From contig NZ_JABRPL010000001.1 in the NCBI RefSeq assembly GCF_013249015.1, positions 1 through 64,000 on the forward strand: a stretch of DNA of 64,000 nt, read 5' to 3'. Position 1 is the stretch's first letter. Each line of letters opens with the position of its first letter. Below the pieces are notes generated by a model, which was given only the letters and a program-made list of their open reading frames with translations, made no database searches and was not told the origin of the DNA. Shown here piece after piece: positions 9,860 to 19,748 of the stretch. Origin of the DNA: Rathayibacter agropyri. GTDB lineage: Bacteria > Actinomycetota > Actinomycetes > Actinomycetales > Microbacteriaceae. The translations under genes were made by a program, and so were the position numbers.

Positions 9860-10823
9860 CAGCGGCCCCGATGGCGAACGACTGCAGAAGGTCCTCGCGG
9901 CCGCGGGGGTCGCCTCCCGCCGGGTCGTTGAAGAGATGATCGTCGCGCGACGGATCCGCGTGAACGGCACCGTGGCCGACGAACTCGGTCGGCGCATCGA
10001 CCCGGCGACCGACCGAATCGAGGTCGACGGCGTCGCGGTGCAGTTGGATACCTCGCGCCGCTACGTGATGCTGAACAAGCCGGTCGGAGTGGTCAGCTCG
10101 CTGGCCGACGAGAATGGCCGGGCCGACCTCAGCACCTACACGAAGAATTTCGAGGAGCGGCTGTTCAACGTCGGCCGTCTCGACGCCGAGACTTCCGGGC
10201 TCCTGGTGCTGACCAACGACGGCGAGCTGGCACACGTGCTCGCGCATCCGTCGTTCGGAGTGACGAAGACCTACATCGCGAAAGTGCACGGGCAGGTTCT
10301 CCCGCAGACGATCGCGGCGCTGACCGCCGGGATTGAGCTCGATGACGGACCGGTGGCGGCCGACAAGGCGCGGCTGCTGGGGCGGCCGGAGGGGCGCTCG
10401 AACGCGTCGCTCGTTGAGATCACGCTGCACTCGGGGCGCAACCGCGTCGTTCGGCGGATGATGGCCGCAGTCGGGCACCCCGTGATCGAGCTCGTGCGGC
10501 GGCAGTTCGGGCCGCTGCACCTGGAAACGCTGCGCTCGGGCGATCTGCGCGATCTGACCCGCGACGAGCTGGGTGCACTGCTCACCATCGCGAGGCAGGG
10601 CGGGGAAAAGGTGGCAGCCGCGACGCCGGCGCCGACTCGGAAGGCGAGTGCGGGGGCTCGGCGGCCACGGCCGGACAGGGGTGAGCGCGGCACGGGCGGG
10701 GGGCGTGGCTCCGGCGCTCGCGAGGAGGCTCCCGGTCGCGGAGGCTCCTCCACAGGCGGTCAGCGGCGGGATGCTCCACCGCGTCGCTCGGGAGCGGACA
10801 AGCACCGTCGCCCCGATCGCTAG
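9846..10823 (+). CDS. 23S rRNA pseudouridine synthase, RluB/RsuA family
   Basis: The 325-aa protein has an N-terminal S4 domain (ERLQKVLAAAGVASRRVVEE) and an RsuA/RluB catalytic domain with the motif GRLDAETSGLLVLTNDGE containing the catalytic Asp. Beyond about residue 245 it carries a long basic, Gly/Arg-rich low-complexity tail typical of actinobacterial homologues, probably RNA-binding. It overlaps scpB slightly and continues the scpAB operon. Confidence 0.92.
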   Translation: MSAPDSGPDGERLQKVLAAAGVASRRVVEEMIVARRIRVNGTVADELGRRIDPATDRIEVDGVAVQLDTSRRYVMLNKPVGVVSSLADENGRADLSTYTKNFEERLFNVGRLDAETSGLLVLTNDGELAHVLAHPSFGVTKTYIAKVHGQVLPQTIAALTAGIELDDGPVAADKARLLGRPEGRSNASLVEITLHSGRNRVVRRMMAAVGHPVIELVRRQFGPLHLETLRSGDLRDLTRDELGALLTIARQGGEKVAAATPAPTRKASAGARRPRPDRGERGTGGGRGSGAREEAPGRGGSSTGGQRRDAPPRRSGADKHRRPDR

Positions 10824-10832
10824 GCTGTCCGG

Positions 10833-11939
10833 GTGAATGAGCTCCTGCACCCCGCCGCGCCCGCGATGCGGACGACCGGCACGGTGCGGGTGGTCGGCTC
10901 CGGCCTACTGGGCGCCTCCATCGGCCTTGGCCTCGCCTCGCGTGGGATCGATGTCGTGCTCGACGACGCCTCGCCGGCCAGCCTCTCGCTTGCCATTGAC
11001 TACGGTGCCGGCCGTGCTGCCTCCGCCGATGACCGGCCTTCGGTGGTGGTGGTCTGCGTGCCGCCCGACGTCACAGCGAGCGTCGTCGAGCGCGAACTCG
11101 CTGCGCATCCGGAGGCGGTAGTCACCGATGTCGCGAGCGTCAAGACCCAGCCGCTGCGCGAGTTGCGCGCCCGCGGTGTCGATCTCTCCCGCTACATCGG
11201 CTCGCACCCGATGGCCGGCCGCGAGCGCGGCGGACCCGTCTCGGCGCGCGGCGATCTCTTCGTGGGCCGACCCTGGGTGATCTGCCGTGATGGTGAGACG
11301 AGCGCCGAGGTGCTCGCGCGGGTCGAGGGCCTCGCGCTTGATCTCGGTGGGACGATCGTCGAGATGGACCCGGAGGAGCACGACCTCTCGGTCGGCCTCG
11401 TTTCGCACGCGCCGCAGGTCATCTCGTCGCTGCTCGGGCAGCGCCTGCTTGACGCGCCAAACGCGGCACTGCGCCTGGCCGGGCAGGGCGTGCGGGACGT
11501 CTCGCGCCTCGCTGCCTCTGCCCCCGAACTGTGGATGCAGATCCTCGCCGCGAACCGCCACCACGTCGTCGCGGTGCTCGACGCCTTCCGCAACGACATC
11601 GCCGAGGTCGCTGACGCGCTCCGCGACCTGGATGCGCCGGGCTCGCGCCGCGTCCTCGCCGAGCACCTCGCAGCAGGGAACGCCGGAGTCGCGCGGCTGC
11701 CAGGCAAGCACGGCCAGGACCAGCGCTTCTCGACACTGATCGTGCTCATCGACGACTCCCCGGGCGCGCTCGCGCGCCTGCTCGCCGAGATCGGCGAGGC
11801 CGGCGTCAACCTCGAAGACGTGCGCCTCGAGCACGCCGAGGGGCGCCGCGTGGGCCTCGCCGAGATCTCGGTACTGCCCGAGGCGGTCGCTCCGTTGACG
11901 GATGAACTGACCGCACGCGGCTGGAGGATCGCCGGATGA
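10833..11939 (+). CDS. tyrA: prephenate dehydrogenase with ACT domain
   Basis: This enzyme of tyrosine synthesis oxidises prephenate with NAD. It is 368 aa. The Rossmann motif [17 protein letters not shown] lies near residue 20. The conserved [12 protein letters not shown] segment and the helical dimer domain follow, and the C-terminal segment from about residue 295 ([18 protein letters not shown]) is an ACT domain, suggesting feedback control by an aromatic amino acid. It starts with GTG at 10833, and its stop overlaps the ATG of cmk. Confidence 0.92.
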   Translation: MNELLHPAAPAMRTTGTVRVVGSGLLGASIGLGLASRGIDVVLDDASPASLSLAIDYGAGRAASADDRPSVVVVCVPPDVTASVVERELAAHPEAVVTDVASVKTQPLRELRARGVDLSRYIGSHPMAGRERGGPVSARGDLFVGRPWVICRDGETSAEVLARVEGLALDLGGTIVEMDPEEHDLSVGLVSHAPQVISSLLGQRLLDAPNAALRLAGQGVRDVSRLAASAPELWMQILAANRHHVVAVLDAFRNDIAEVADALRDLDAPGSRRVLAEHLAAGNAGVARLPGKHGQDQRFSTLIVLIDDSPGALARLLAEIGEAGVNLEDVRLEHAEGRRVGLAEISVLPEAVAPLTDELTARGWRIAG

Positions 11940-12775
11940 GCACCGAGCAGAACAGGCAGGAGGGTGGCCTGAACAGAATGACACCCGCCCGTCGAGCGCA
12001 GCAAAGCATCCCGGAGGACGGCGGTGCCGCTCCCGTGCGTGCTTCCCGCACGGAGGCGGCCGAGCAGGGCGATTTCGGTGAGGCCGTTGTCGTGGCAATC
12101 GACGGCCCGGCGGGCAGCGGTAAGTCGAGCGTGTCGCGCGAGGCTGCACGCCGGCTCGATTTCGAGTTTCTCGACACGGGGGCCGCCTACCGGGCGCTCG
12201 CCTGGCACGGACTCGACCGCGGGCTCGACTTCGCCGACGAGGACGCGATTGTCGACGCGCTCGATGGCTTCGACTACTCCATCGGCACGGACCCCGAGTC
12301 GTACTCGGTCTGGGTTGGCCCGACCGAGGTGACCGCGGCAATCCGTGAACCCCGCGTCACCGCGCAGGTGTCGGCCGTCGCGAAGGTGCCGGAGGTGCGG
12401 CGGAGGATCACCCTGCTGTTTCGGCGGATCATCGGCGAGACGCGACGCGAGGGCATCATCGTCGAGGGGCGCGACATCACGACCGTGGTCGCACCGACGG
12501 CACCCGTGCGGATCCTGCTGACGGCAAGCGAAGAGGCTAGGATGGCCAGGCGTTCGCGCGAGGTCACCACGCAATCCGCCGAGGCGACGGGTCAGGCGCT
12601 GCGGTCCAGGGACCGCGCCGACTCGCAGGTGGTCGACTTCATGAACGCCGCAGAAGGAGTCACTCTTCTCGACTCCACTCATCTCGACTTCGAGCAGACC
12701 GTCGATGCGGTCGTCGCCGAGGTCCGAACTTCGAGAGCAAGGGCCGATCATGGCACAGGACACGCACGTCGGTGA
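11936..12775 (+). CDS. cmk: cytidylate kinase
   Basis: The enzyme phosphorylates CMP and dCMP. The P-loop [20 protein letters not shown] begins around residue 53, followed by [12 protein letters not shown] and [16 protein letters not shown], both diagnostic for CMP kinase. The protein (279 aa) has about 50 residues before the P-loop, more than usual. ATG 11936 couples to tyrA, but the internal ATG at 11978 would also give a functional enzyme. It overlaps der at its 3' end. Confidence 0.9.
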   Translation: MSTEQNRQEGGLNRMTPARRAQQSIPEDGGAAPVRASRTEAAEQGDFGEAVVVAIDGPAGSGKSSVSREAARRLDFEFLDTGAAYRALAWHGLDRGLDFADEDAIVDALDGFDYSIGTDPESYSVWVGPTEVTAAIREPRVTAQVSAVAKVPEVRRRITLLFRRIIGETRREGIIVEGRDITTVVAPTAPVRILLTASEEARMARRSREVTTQSAEATGQALRSRDRADSQVVDFMNAAEGVTLLDSTHLDFEQTVDAVVAEVRTSRARADHGTGHARR

Positions 12776-14270
12776 CGACGAGCTGAACTTCCCCGACGAC
12801 GATCTCGTCGAGCGTCTCGGCGACCTCGACGAGCAGCTCGCCTCCTCACGCGCTCAGGCGCTGCGTAGTGGACTCGAGGACTACGACCTCGACGAGGAGG
12901 ACCGCGACCTCCTCGAGTTCGCCGCTGAGGACTCGAACGAGGTCCGCTACCTCCCGGCCCTTCCGGTCGTGGCAATCGTGGGCCGTCCGAACGTGGGCAA
13001 GTCTGCGCTGGTGAACCGCATTCTTGGCCGCCGCGAAGCCGTCGTTGAGGACACCCCCGGCGTGACCCGCGACCGCGTGTCGTACAGGGCCGAGTGGATC
13101 GACCGCTCCTTCACCATCGTCGACACTGGCGGCTGGGAGCCGGACGCCCGCGGCATCGACGCCTCCGTCGCCATGCAGGCCGAGATCGCAATCGACCTCG
13201 CGGACGCCGTCATCTTCGTGGTCGACGCGAACGTCGGCGCCACGGCAACCGACGAGCACGTGGTGAAGCTGCTCCGCAAGACGAAAAAGCCGGTCTTCCT
13301 CGCGGCGAACAAGGTCGATGACGCGCGGCAGGAGCCGAACGCTGCTTCCCTGTGGTCGCTCGGCCTCGGCGAACCCCGCCCGGTCTCGGCCGTACACGGC
13401 CGCGGTGTGGCCGACCTCCTTGACGCGGTGCTCGAGACGCTGCCGCTCGAGTCGGCCGTCGCCAAGCGTGAGGTCGGTGGTCCGCGCCGCGTCGCGATTC
13501 TCGGGCGCCCCAATGTCGGCAAGTCGAGTCTGCTGAACAAGGCCGCGGGGGAGGAGCGGGTCGTCGTCAACGAGCTGGCCGGCACCACGCGAGACCCGGT
13601 CGACGAGCAGGTCGAGATTGCCGGCAAGGTGTGGCGCTTCGTTGACACCGCGGGCATCCGCCGCCGCGTTCACCTGCAACAGGGCGCCGACTTCTACGCG
13701 TCGCTGCGCACCTCGACCGCGCTCGAGAAGGCTGAGGTCGCCGTCGTCGTCCTCGACGTCTCGCAACCCATCTCGGAGCAGGACGTCCGGATCATCGACC
13801 TGGTCCTCGAGTCGGGCCGCGCGCTGGTCCTCGCCTTCAACAAGTGGGACCTTCTCGATGACGAGCGCCGCCGCTACCTTGAGCGCGAAATCGAGACCGA
13901 CCTGGCGCACGTCGCCTGGGCGCCCCGGGTCAACATCTCGGCGCGCACCGGTCGGCACCTCGAGAAGCTCGTGCCCGCCCTCGAACTTGCCCTCGAGTCG
14001 TGGGACACGCGCATCCCGACCGGCAAGTTCAATGCATTCCTGGCCGAGCTCACCGCGGCGCATCCGCACCCCCTCCGCGGAGGCAAGCAGCCGCGTGTGC
14101 TCTTCGGCACCCAGGCGTCCTCGCGGCCACCGACCTTCGTGCTGTTCACGACCGGGTTCCTCGACCCGGGCTACCGCCGCTATATTGCGCGGCGCCTCCG
14201 CGAGATCTATGGCTTCCAGGGGTCGCCGGTGAATGTCAACATGCGGGTGCGGGAGAAGCGCGCGCGCTGA
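12750..14270 (+). CDS. der: ribosome biogenesis GTPase Der (EngA)
   Basis: This double-GTPase acts in 50S assembly. It is 506 aa from ATG 12750. After an acidic N-terminal extension, the first G domain has [16 protein letters not shown] and the second has [16 protein letters not shown], each followed by switch and NKxD motifs (NKVD, NKWD). The C-terminal KH-like domain ends with [13 protein letters not shown]. The frame is open from 12705, which would overlap cmk; ATG 12750 restores the usual start. Confidence 0.94.
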   Translation: MAQDTHVGDDELNFPDDDLVERLGDLDEQLASSRAQALRSGLEDYDLDEEDRDLLEFAAEDSNEVRYLPALPVVAIVGRPNVGKSALVNRILGRREAVVEDTPGVTRDRVSYRAEWIDRSFTIVDTGGWEPDARGIDASVAMQAEIAIDLADAVIFVVDANVGATATDEHVVKLLRKTKKPVFLAANKVDDARQEPNAASLWSLGLGEPRPVSAVHGRGVADLLDAVLETLPLESAVAKREVGGPRRVAILGRPNVGKSSLLNKAAGEERVVVNELAGTTRDPVDEQVEIAGKVWRFVDTAGIRRRVHLQQGADFYASLRTSTALEKAEVAVVVLDVSQPISEQDVRIIDLVLESGRALVLAFNKWDLLDDERRRYLEREIETDLAHVAWAPRVNISARTGRHLEKLVPALELALESWDTRIPTGKFNAFLAELTAAHPHPLRGGKQPRVLFGTQASSRPPTFVLFTTGFLDPGYRRYIARRLREIYGFQGSPVNVNMRVREKRAR

Positions 14271-14387
14271 CGCCGCTCCGGCTCCTCATTCTGTGTGCGG
14301 CTCGCAGGAATCGTCGGATCCTGCGAGCCAGACGTGCGTGTGGCGCCCGAGCGTGATTCTGCCTGCCCGGGGGCGACAGTCGAGGCG

Positions 14388-14981
14388 TCAGGCGGCTGTC
14401 GCGAAAGGCCACCACGGCGGCAGGAGCCGGCGGTAGGCGGCGAGGTAGCTCTCGGTCGAGCGGGGCGCGGGCAGGCGTAGCCACGCCTCCATCAGCCCGG
14501 TCGAGCCGGCCGCGAGGAAGGACGCCGTCCCCTCGAGAAGGAAGCCGCGGGGACCCTCTCCCTCGGGGACGTCGAGCACCCCGGCTTCGAGGGTCGCGGT
14601 GACCGCCGAGCGGAAATGCAGCGCGAGCATCGCCCGCAACCCCGAGTCACCGGCGGGTGCATCGAACGCGCGGAGGTAGAGCTCGCGGTGGGTCTCGAGG
14701 TGGCCGAGCACCTGCGCGGTGGCCTCGCGGATGCTGATGTCGGTCGCCGCGCCCTGGTGCAGACGCTGCAGGAAGCCATCGCGGATCGCGTCGAGCTCCC
14801 CGCGCAGCGCCGCGCAGAGCAGCTCGGCGGTGGAGGTCGCATGGGCGTAGAAGGTCGAGCGATTCACACCGGCGAGGTCAGTGATCTCGGTGACGGTGAG
14901 GCTTGCGATGTCGCGGTTGGTCGCGAGTTCGATGATGGCTCGGTGCAGGGCCACCTGCGATCGCTTCTGCCGCGCATCCAC
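14388..14981 (-). CDS. TetR family transcriptional regulator
   Basis: This 197-aa protein has an N-terminal helix-turn-helix: SQVALHRAIIELATNRDIAS then LTVTEITDLAGVNRSTFYAH. The rest is an all-helical ligand domain. The frame is open to 15083, but the GTG at 14981 is preceded by a perfect AGGAGG site 8 nt away on the minus strand and gives normal TetR length, so I prefer it. It converges on der and has no obvious partner gene; the target is unknown. Confidence 0.85.
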   Translation of the reverse strand: MDARQKRSQVALHRAIIELATNRDIASLTVTEITDLAGVNRSTFYAHATSTAELLCAALRGELDAIRDGFLQRLHQGAATDISIREATAQVLGHLETHRELYLRAFDAPAGDSGLRAMLALHFRSAVTATLEAGVLDVPEGEGPRGFLLEGTASFLAAGSTGLMEAWLRLPAPRSTESYLAAYRRLLPPWWPFATAA

Positions 14982-15127
14982 TACTGCTGCCTCCTGTGCT
15001 GTTCCTGGCGCGTCGACCTGTGCCGCCGCGTTCCGCCCGGTGATTCTACGGTGCCCGCCCGTTTTCGCTTCCGGCCGCGGCATCCGCTAAGGTAGTCGAG
15101 TTGCCCGGGCTTCGGCCTGGACTGCCA

Positions 15128-15201
<74 letters not shown>

Positions 15202-15211
15202 CTGATAAGGC

Positions 15212-15235
15212 CTGGTGAGACGGCAATCTCACCAG
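15212..15235 (+). terminator. hairpin downstream of tRNA-Pro
   Basis: CTGGTGAGA (15212-15220) pairs perfectly with TCTCACCAG (15227-15235) across a 6-nt loop. It starts 11 nt past the tRNA, where transcription would end. There is no T-run, so termination is probable but not certain. Confidence 0.55.
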
Positions 15236-15546
15236 AGCGTTGCCATGTTCTGGGGTCGTTTCTGTGGTCCCCCTGCGGTGCTCCCGGACGGTCGCCTGCG
15301 GACGACTGGGACGTCTTGACCCCTTTTTCTCATGAGGACTCCGGCTAATGAGTGATCCCCGATCGGCCTCCGCGCAGGAAACCGCTACCGGGCTAGTCAG
15401 CAGTCAGATGCTCGGTCGCCCGATCCGCCGGAGCCCGTGCCAACCAGTGCGACCACACGTCTTTTTCAGACGAGGGCTGATCTAGCATGGGGCCGCAGAC
15501 CGACGGGCGTCCGGTCCGCGTGGACGACCTGAATGGCGGTACAAGA
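15236..15546. other. gene-free spacer at start of accessory region
   Basis: No supported coding sequence lies here. The SIR2 frame is open from 15487, so that gene could begin within this stretch. I saw no duplicated tRNA end or integrase. Confidence 0.4.
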
Positions 15547-16707
15547 ATGATGACTGAGCGAGGCATCGCGACCCTCGTCGGGAATGGATTGTCAATCGCC
15601 TTCAACCCGGAACTGAACTTGCAGAGCATCACTGAAGAGGTTCTTCGTCGCATTGAGAAGGCGGACGGCGGAGACGTTGTTGTTGCGATGAAGGAGATTG
15701 CCGAGCGCGCCCTTCCCGATGGCGCGACGAGCGCCGAGGACTTCGAAGTTCTTGTTGGCGTGTTCGGGGCGGAGTCCCGCACGCTGGATGTCTTGGGCAC
15801 TCTCGCGGTTTTGACCAAACCGTCGGACAAGGACCTCAGGGACGCGATCAGGCGAGTCTCGACGTTCGCGAAACAGATACGAGACACGGGCGTATCGCAC
15901 GTCCTCGAAGTGATTGCAGAGCGTTCACACGCATACGTTACGGAAGCGCAGAGTCTCTACGACTTGATAACGGCGATCACCGAGTCGTTCGACGGCAGGG
16001 TTGTCATTGGGAATCTCAACTACGACACGCTCTTGCTTGCTGCGCTTTTGGCGGTCTGCCAATCGGACGTCGCTGACATGGGGCACGGGAACCGTCCCGT
16101 GAACATACTCGTTCACGACGGCGTTGAACGCGAAGTGCAGCGGCTCAGATCAAGTAGCGAAGACTTCCCGGGAAACAAGCGAGTGCAGTTGCTGCATATC
16201 CATGGTTCGCTCACCTACTGGGCAACACAAGACAAAAATATTTATGCCAAGTTGCCCAAGGAGATACTCAATGGTCGCGACCAGTGGCGTGCAATCCGCG
16301 AAGAGACAACGAATGTCCGACCAGTCGTCGTTCTTGCGAATCGGAAGGACAAAGCGGAACACGTAGCTCGGTATCCTTTCAGTCTGGCGTACGAAATGTT
16401 CTCAGGCGGATTGGCCGAAGTGGATCACTGGCTTATCATCGGCTACTCTTTTAGAGACGATCCTGTAAATTCCGCACTACGAGCGAAGTTTATCAATCGT
16501 GATCGGAAGCCTTACGTTCTCGTCGTGACTTACGGCCGCGAGTTGCAGCAGCGAGACGTAGAAAGGGCATTCGGTTGGCGTGCTGAAGACGGCTCGTCCA
16601 CTTCATGGCTCACCATCAACCGGGGCGGTGCCCGCGGCGTGGAGAATACTGACGACTGGCAGGACTTCGTCAAGCGGCGGCAACCCCGCCGAGATTCTAC
16701 TCGGTAA
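15547..16707 (+). CDS. SIR2-like domain protein, candidate defence NADase
   Basis: The protein carries the SIR2_2-type landmarks in order: nucleotide-binding LVGNGLSIAF at the N terminus, VIGNLNYDTLLL with the N-x-D pair, LLHIHGSLTYW with the likely catalytic His, and LIIGYSFRDDPVNSALR near the C terminus. In established systems (Thoeris ThsA, DSR, SIR2-HerA, SIR2-pAgo) such domains cleave NAD during phage or plasmid attack. A central helical region could be the sensor or oligomerisation part. ATG 15547 is my choice; 15487 in the same frame (406 aa) is possible. The gene is visibly less GC-rich than its neighbours and sits downstream of tRNA-Pro, suggesting acquisition. A defence role is inferred. 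Confidence 0.8.
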   Translation: MMTERGIATLVGNGLSIAFNPELNLQSITEEVLRRIEKADGGDVVVAMKEIAERALPDGATSAEDFEVLVGVFGAESRTLDVLGTLAVLTKPSDKDLRDAIRRVSTFAKQIRDTGVSHVLEVIAERSHAYVTEAQSLYDLITAITESFDGRVVIGNLNYDTLLLAALLAVCQSDVADMGHGNRPVNILVHDGVEREVQRLRSSSEDFPGNKRVQLLHIHGSLTYWATQDKNIYAKLPKEILNGRDQWRAIREETTNVRPVVVLANRKDKAEHVARYPFSLAYEMFSGGLAEVDHWLIIGYSFRDDPVNSALRAKFINRDRKPYVLVVTYGRELQQRDVERAFGWRAEDGSSTSWLTINRGGARGVENTDDWQDFVKRRQPRRDSTR

Positions 16708-16789
16708 CTACCCACCTACTGAGTGTTGCATTTTCGATGCGCATGTTGGCTACAAGTCTCTTCAAATCTGATATCCGCACTCGATCGCG

Positions 16790-17562
16790 TTGTTCTACGA
16801 ACTCCTCCTGCAACGGTGGTCGCAGCTACCTAGCGCCGCCAAGCGCAGTGGAACCGGAGCTTCGTCCGCCGTGCGAAGACCTGCTCTCACTGGAGTTCTG
16901 ACCGAACTGGTTGCGACGCTCATCACGCAGGTGCAAGAGGGCGGGCAAGTCGATGCTGTCAAAGTCCTTACGAACGAGATTTCACACGAAATCGGCAAGG
17001 AGCTTGAGATGCATCTCACCGGCGGCGGTCCGGATCATCGGAGCAACCGGCACCTCTGGTGCGTCGCACTCTCCACGATCTGCCGCGTCTACGACGAAAT
17101 CGGCGGTTTCACCCAGCAGTCCATCCAGGATCTCACGAACCGCATCATGCAGAAGATCCGAGACGAAATCTCGTTGGAGCGGGGTGAGAAGATCAGTTGG
17201 TGGGCACATCGCAGGCGATTACTCTATGGTGTGCGCATGAAGGTCTCCCTCGCGGCTCCAACTGACCCACGTACGACTTTGATCGCGGAACGCAATTTCG
17301 TGTAAGGCATGCGGTTCTATCCGCAACAAATTGGTTTATTGATGACTACGACATCGTTGAAGTTGAAGATGTGCTGGAAGTGATCGCCTGGGCGAAGAGC
17401 GAGTTGCGGGACGGGCAGTTTGCTGTGTACGTCGTCACACAGAGCAGCGCGGAGGGGCCTAACGGATTCTTCGACGATACGCATTTCACGCGAATATTTG
17501 GTGATCTTTTTGATGAAGACGAAGGCGCTGGCGCAACGTCGGTGGAGATTCGCGAGGACTGA
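16790..17562 (+). pseudogene. unknown gene downstream of SIR2, split by a frameshift
   Basis: The first frame (16790-17305, TTG start or GTG 16871) encodes about 171 helical residues, including HRSNRHLWCVALSTICRVYD and KIRDEISLERGEKISWW. Near 17270 the coding character passes to the frame one base back, which reads DRGTQFRVRHAV, then WFIDDYDIVEVEDVLEVIAW, and ends in an acidic tail at 17562. Together they would make one protein of about 255 aa with a 1-nt deletion or a programmed -1 shift between 17266 and 17280. I recognise no domain. It follows the SIR2 gene by 82 nt in the same orientation and may be its partner. Confidence 0.5.
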
Positions 17563-17784
17563 GGCGACGGGTAAGTCCATCCCGCCGCCTCAGCCGCTCT
17601 TAATTGGCGGTAATCGAGATTGTTTGTGTACCCGGCCCTCCAGCGCTCATGGTGGTGTCCTGAGGGGCTACGCGGGACGAAAAGCCGCATGCTATGGAGG
17701 TCCATGCCGAGTACGTGGTTCCTGTCGAGTAGGAGGGGTCGTAGTCTGCCGGAGCGTAGAGCACCCATGGAGGCTTATTCGCGC

Positions 17785-17920
17785 GGCTTGTTTGAGAAAG
17801 TGAAGTGCCACGACCGCCGAGATTGTTTGGGTGAAGGTAGGAAAGGGTCGCCGGTAGTCGGTGTGGAGGATTCGCCAGTTTTTTGCGCGTGTAAATCGAT
17901 CAAGCTGATCGTGAACGGGC
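17785..17920 (-). mobile_element. possible transposase C-terminal remnant
   Basis: On the minus strand the segment NWRILHTDYRRP followed by FTQTISAVVALHFLKQ resembles the C terminus of DDE transposases of IS5-like elements. The rest of the frame (to 18060) looks non-coding, and no terminal inverted repeats are visible. The resemblance is from memory only. Positions 17563-17784 and 17921-18142 hold nothing I can support. Confidence 0.35.
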
Positions 17921-18142
17921 CAGTCACTGTAGTACTGCTGCTCCGTGCCTGCATACGAGTGGCGGTCGCCCGGCGCCGAGGGCGACGGGCCGATTACGAC
18001 CGACCCCACGAGTGCGCCGAAGTCCATCCCTGACCGCTCATCGGAACCGTCGTCTCCCAATGGAGGTGTCGACGGTCGCTCGTGCTGAGAGCAGTCACTA
18101 CCTTCGCGTCGTGTGAAGGTGCTGACGAGCTGCTCAGCGGCT

Positions 18143-18706
18143 TCACTCGTGATCCCCGATTGCCTGGCGTATAAAAGCGACCGTGCCGGGCGCGTCGATT
18201 GCTAGACGGTCGAGCACGTCACCGGGTTCGGCACCGTCGTCCCATGCCGCGGCGATTGCGGCGACGATCCCGCCGAGCGCATCCGGGCGGTCTTGGTGCA
18301 GCTTGGTGAGGAAGTCGTCGGGATGCTGCGCTTCCACGCCCCACGTCTTCAACCGTTCCGAGGGGAAGTCGCGGAGATTTCGGATGACGATCACCTGGGC
18401 TTCGGCGTGGATCGCGGCGGCCACGACGTGCCGGTCGTCGGCGTCGGGGAGGTCGAGCTGGTCGATCAGGTGTTCGTAGCCGGTCACCGTCACGTCACGG
18501 ATCGCGTCGTTCATCAGACGGCGGGTGCGACCCAGGCGTGCGGGGTCGAGGTCGGGGCGGTTGGCGCGCAGGTTGTGGAACACCTCATCGAGAATCCGAT
18601 CCGTCCACTTCGGCTGCACCAGTCGCGCGAGGCCGACGCGGATCAGCAGATCCCGCAGAGTGGACGGGTAGAGCACGTTGGCGTCGTAGACAACGACCAC
18701 CGGCAT
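18143..18706 (-). CDS. PIN domain toxin (VapC-like RNase)
   Basis: The 187-aa protein begins VVVVYDANVLYPSTLRDLL with the first acidic PIN residue. It has the central Glu in LDEVFHNL and the motif LPDADDRHVVAAAIHAEAQ followed by VIVIRNLRDFP, the metal-binding core of PIN ribonucleases. PIN toxins cleave tRNA or rRNA when their antitoxin is degraded. Its ATG overlaps the stop of the upstream antitoxin gene (ATGA arrangement). It is longer than classical VapC, with a helical C-terminal part from about residue 125, as in the PIN group paired with excisionase-like antitoxins. Confidence 0.85.
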   Translation of the reverse strand: MPVVVVYDANVLYPSTLRDLLIRVGLARLVQPKWTDRILDEVFHNLRANRPDLDPARLGRTRRLMNDAIRDVTVTGYEHLIDQLDLPDADDRHVVAAAIHAEAQVIVIRNLRDFPSERLKTWGVEAQHPDDFLTKLHQDRPDALGGIVAAIAAAWDDGAEPGDVLDRLAIDAPGTVAFIRQAIGDHE

Positions 18707-19146
18707 CAGGCGAATCCGAACTCGCGAGTCTCCGCTGTCAGCGCGTCGGCTGCCGACCGGCGACGTGCGTCGTCGTCGCGTAGGTAGTGGATCAGCGACG
18801 CGGCCTTGACGCGGCGGTGGGTGCCGACCGTGCGGTACTCGATCTGCCCCGCGTCGAGCAGCCCGATCAGGAACGGGCGTGACACGTGGAGCGCATCGGC
18901 GGCCTGCTGAGTGGTCAGCTCCGCCTGCGCAGGAAGAACCGTCACGCCCTCGCCGTGCGCGAAGCTGTCGAGCACCTGCGCCAGCGCGGCCAACGCGGAC
19001 CGGGGCACCTCCACCTCGCCGGCCTGATCGCCGAGTCGCAGCCGGACCGGCCCCTCCGTGCCGAGCGCGGCGTCGAGCCCGCGCAGGGCGGACGCCGACA
19101 GCTCGGTGTCTGCCGGATCGGGCACCAGCGTTGCGATGTCGCTCAT
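18706..19146 (-). CDS. excisionase-type helix-turn-helix antitoxin
   Basis: The 146-aa protein has a C-terminal MerR/excisionase-type DNA-binding motif, ELTTQQAADALHVSRPFLIG followed by TVGTHRRVKAASLIHYL. The N-terminal part resembles the antitoxin fold found with this PIN class. ATG 19146 is preceded by a strong GAGGAGGA ribosome-binding site on the minus strand. It precedes and overlaps the PIN toxin, and probably binds toxin and represses the operon. Three 9-bp repeats lie immediately upstream (19163-19189). Confidence 0.82.
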   Translation of the reverse strand: MSDIATLVPDPADTELSASALRGLDAALGTEGPVRLRLGDQAGEVEVPRSALAALAQVLDSFAHGEGVTVLPAQAELTTQQAADALHVSRPFLIGLLDAGQIEYRTVGTHRRVKAASLIHYLRDDDARRRSAADALTAETREFGFA

Positions 19147-19162
19147 CGGACCGTCCTCCTCA

Positions 19163-19189
19163 TCGAAACAATCGAAGCAGTCGAAACAA
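19163..19189. repeat. three tandem 9-bp repeats upstream of the TA operon
   Basis: TCGAAACAA, TCGAAGCAG and TCGAAACAA follow one another without gaps, about 17 nt upstream of the antitoxin ATG. Their position suggests an operator or leader element for autoregulation. They could also be a chance low-complexity expansion. Confidence 0.6.
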
Positions 19190-19210
19190 GTGTATCTGGG
19201 ACGAGTTGGT

Positions 19211-19748
19211 CTGGGGTGGGGCGCAGTCGGGCGCATCGTGGGCATGGTGTCTATCGATGACCGGCCCGAGGAGGCGATGGATCGGCGGTTTCCCGGGGCG
19301 GGGGAGGGCGACCTGATCATTGGAGCGCACGGCAGGACGGCCGCGATCACTGTGCTGGAACGGCATTCGCGTTACGGGATCATCCTGGGCCTGCTCCGAC
19401 GGCGTCGCCGACGCCCTCATCGACCGGAACAGCGACCTGCCCGCGCACCTCCGCGGCTCGCTGACGTGGGATTAGGGCACCGAGATGGCCCGCCATGCGC
19501 AGCTCACTCTCGCGACCGAGCTGCCCGTCTACTTCGCGCACCCGCGGTCCCCGTGGGAGCGGCCCTCGAACGAGAACACCAACGGGCTGATCCGCGAATA
19601 CCTGCCCCAAGGCGTCGAGATCACCAACCATCAGTCCTACCTCGACGCCATCGCCGACGAACTCAACGACCGACCCCGCCACACCCTCGGCTTCCGAACA
19701 CCACGCGAGACATTCGAGAAAATCCTCACCGACCACACCGTTACTTAG
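19211..19748 (+). pseudogene. IS30 family transposase remnant
   Basis: The C-terminal catalytic half of an IS30 transposase is visible: GRIVGMVSIDDRP, then GDLIIG with the first Asp, and later GTEMARHAQLTLATELPVYF and PWERPSNENTNGLIREYLP with the last Glu. It is dead. The N-terminal HTH part is missing, a frameshift occurs near 19397 (the sense frame resumes with DGVADALIDRNSDL), and the expected WDQGTEM reads WD-stop-GTEM because CAG has become TAG. No terminal inverted repeats were found by eye. Confidence 0.85.

Noticed and set aside
11192-12763. 523-aa minus-strand frame across tyrA, cmk and the start of der
   Set aside because: It is antisense to three recognised genes with clear motifs and shows no domain of its own.
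17620-18033. 137-aa plus-strand ORF in the island
   Set aside because: Low-complexity, Arg/Cys-rich sequence with no motif; the opposite strand of the same region shows transposase-like residues instead.
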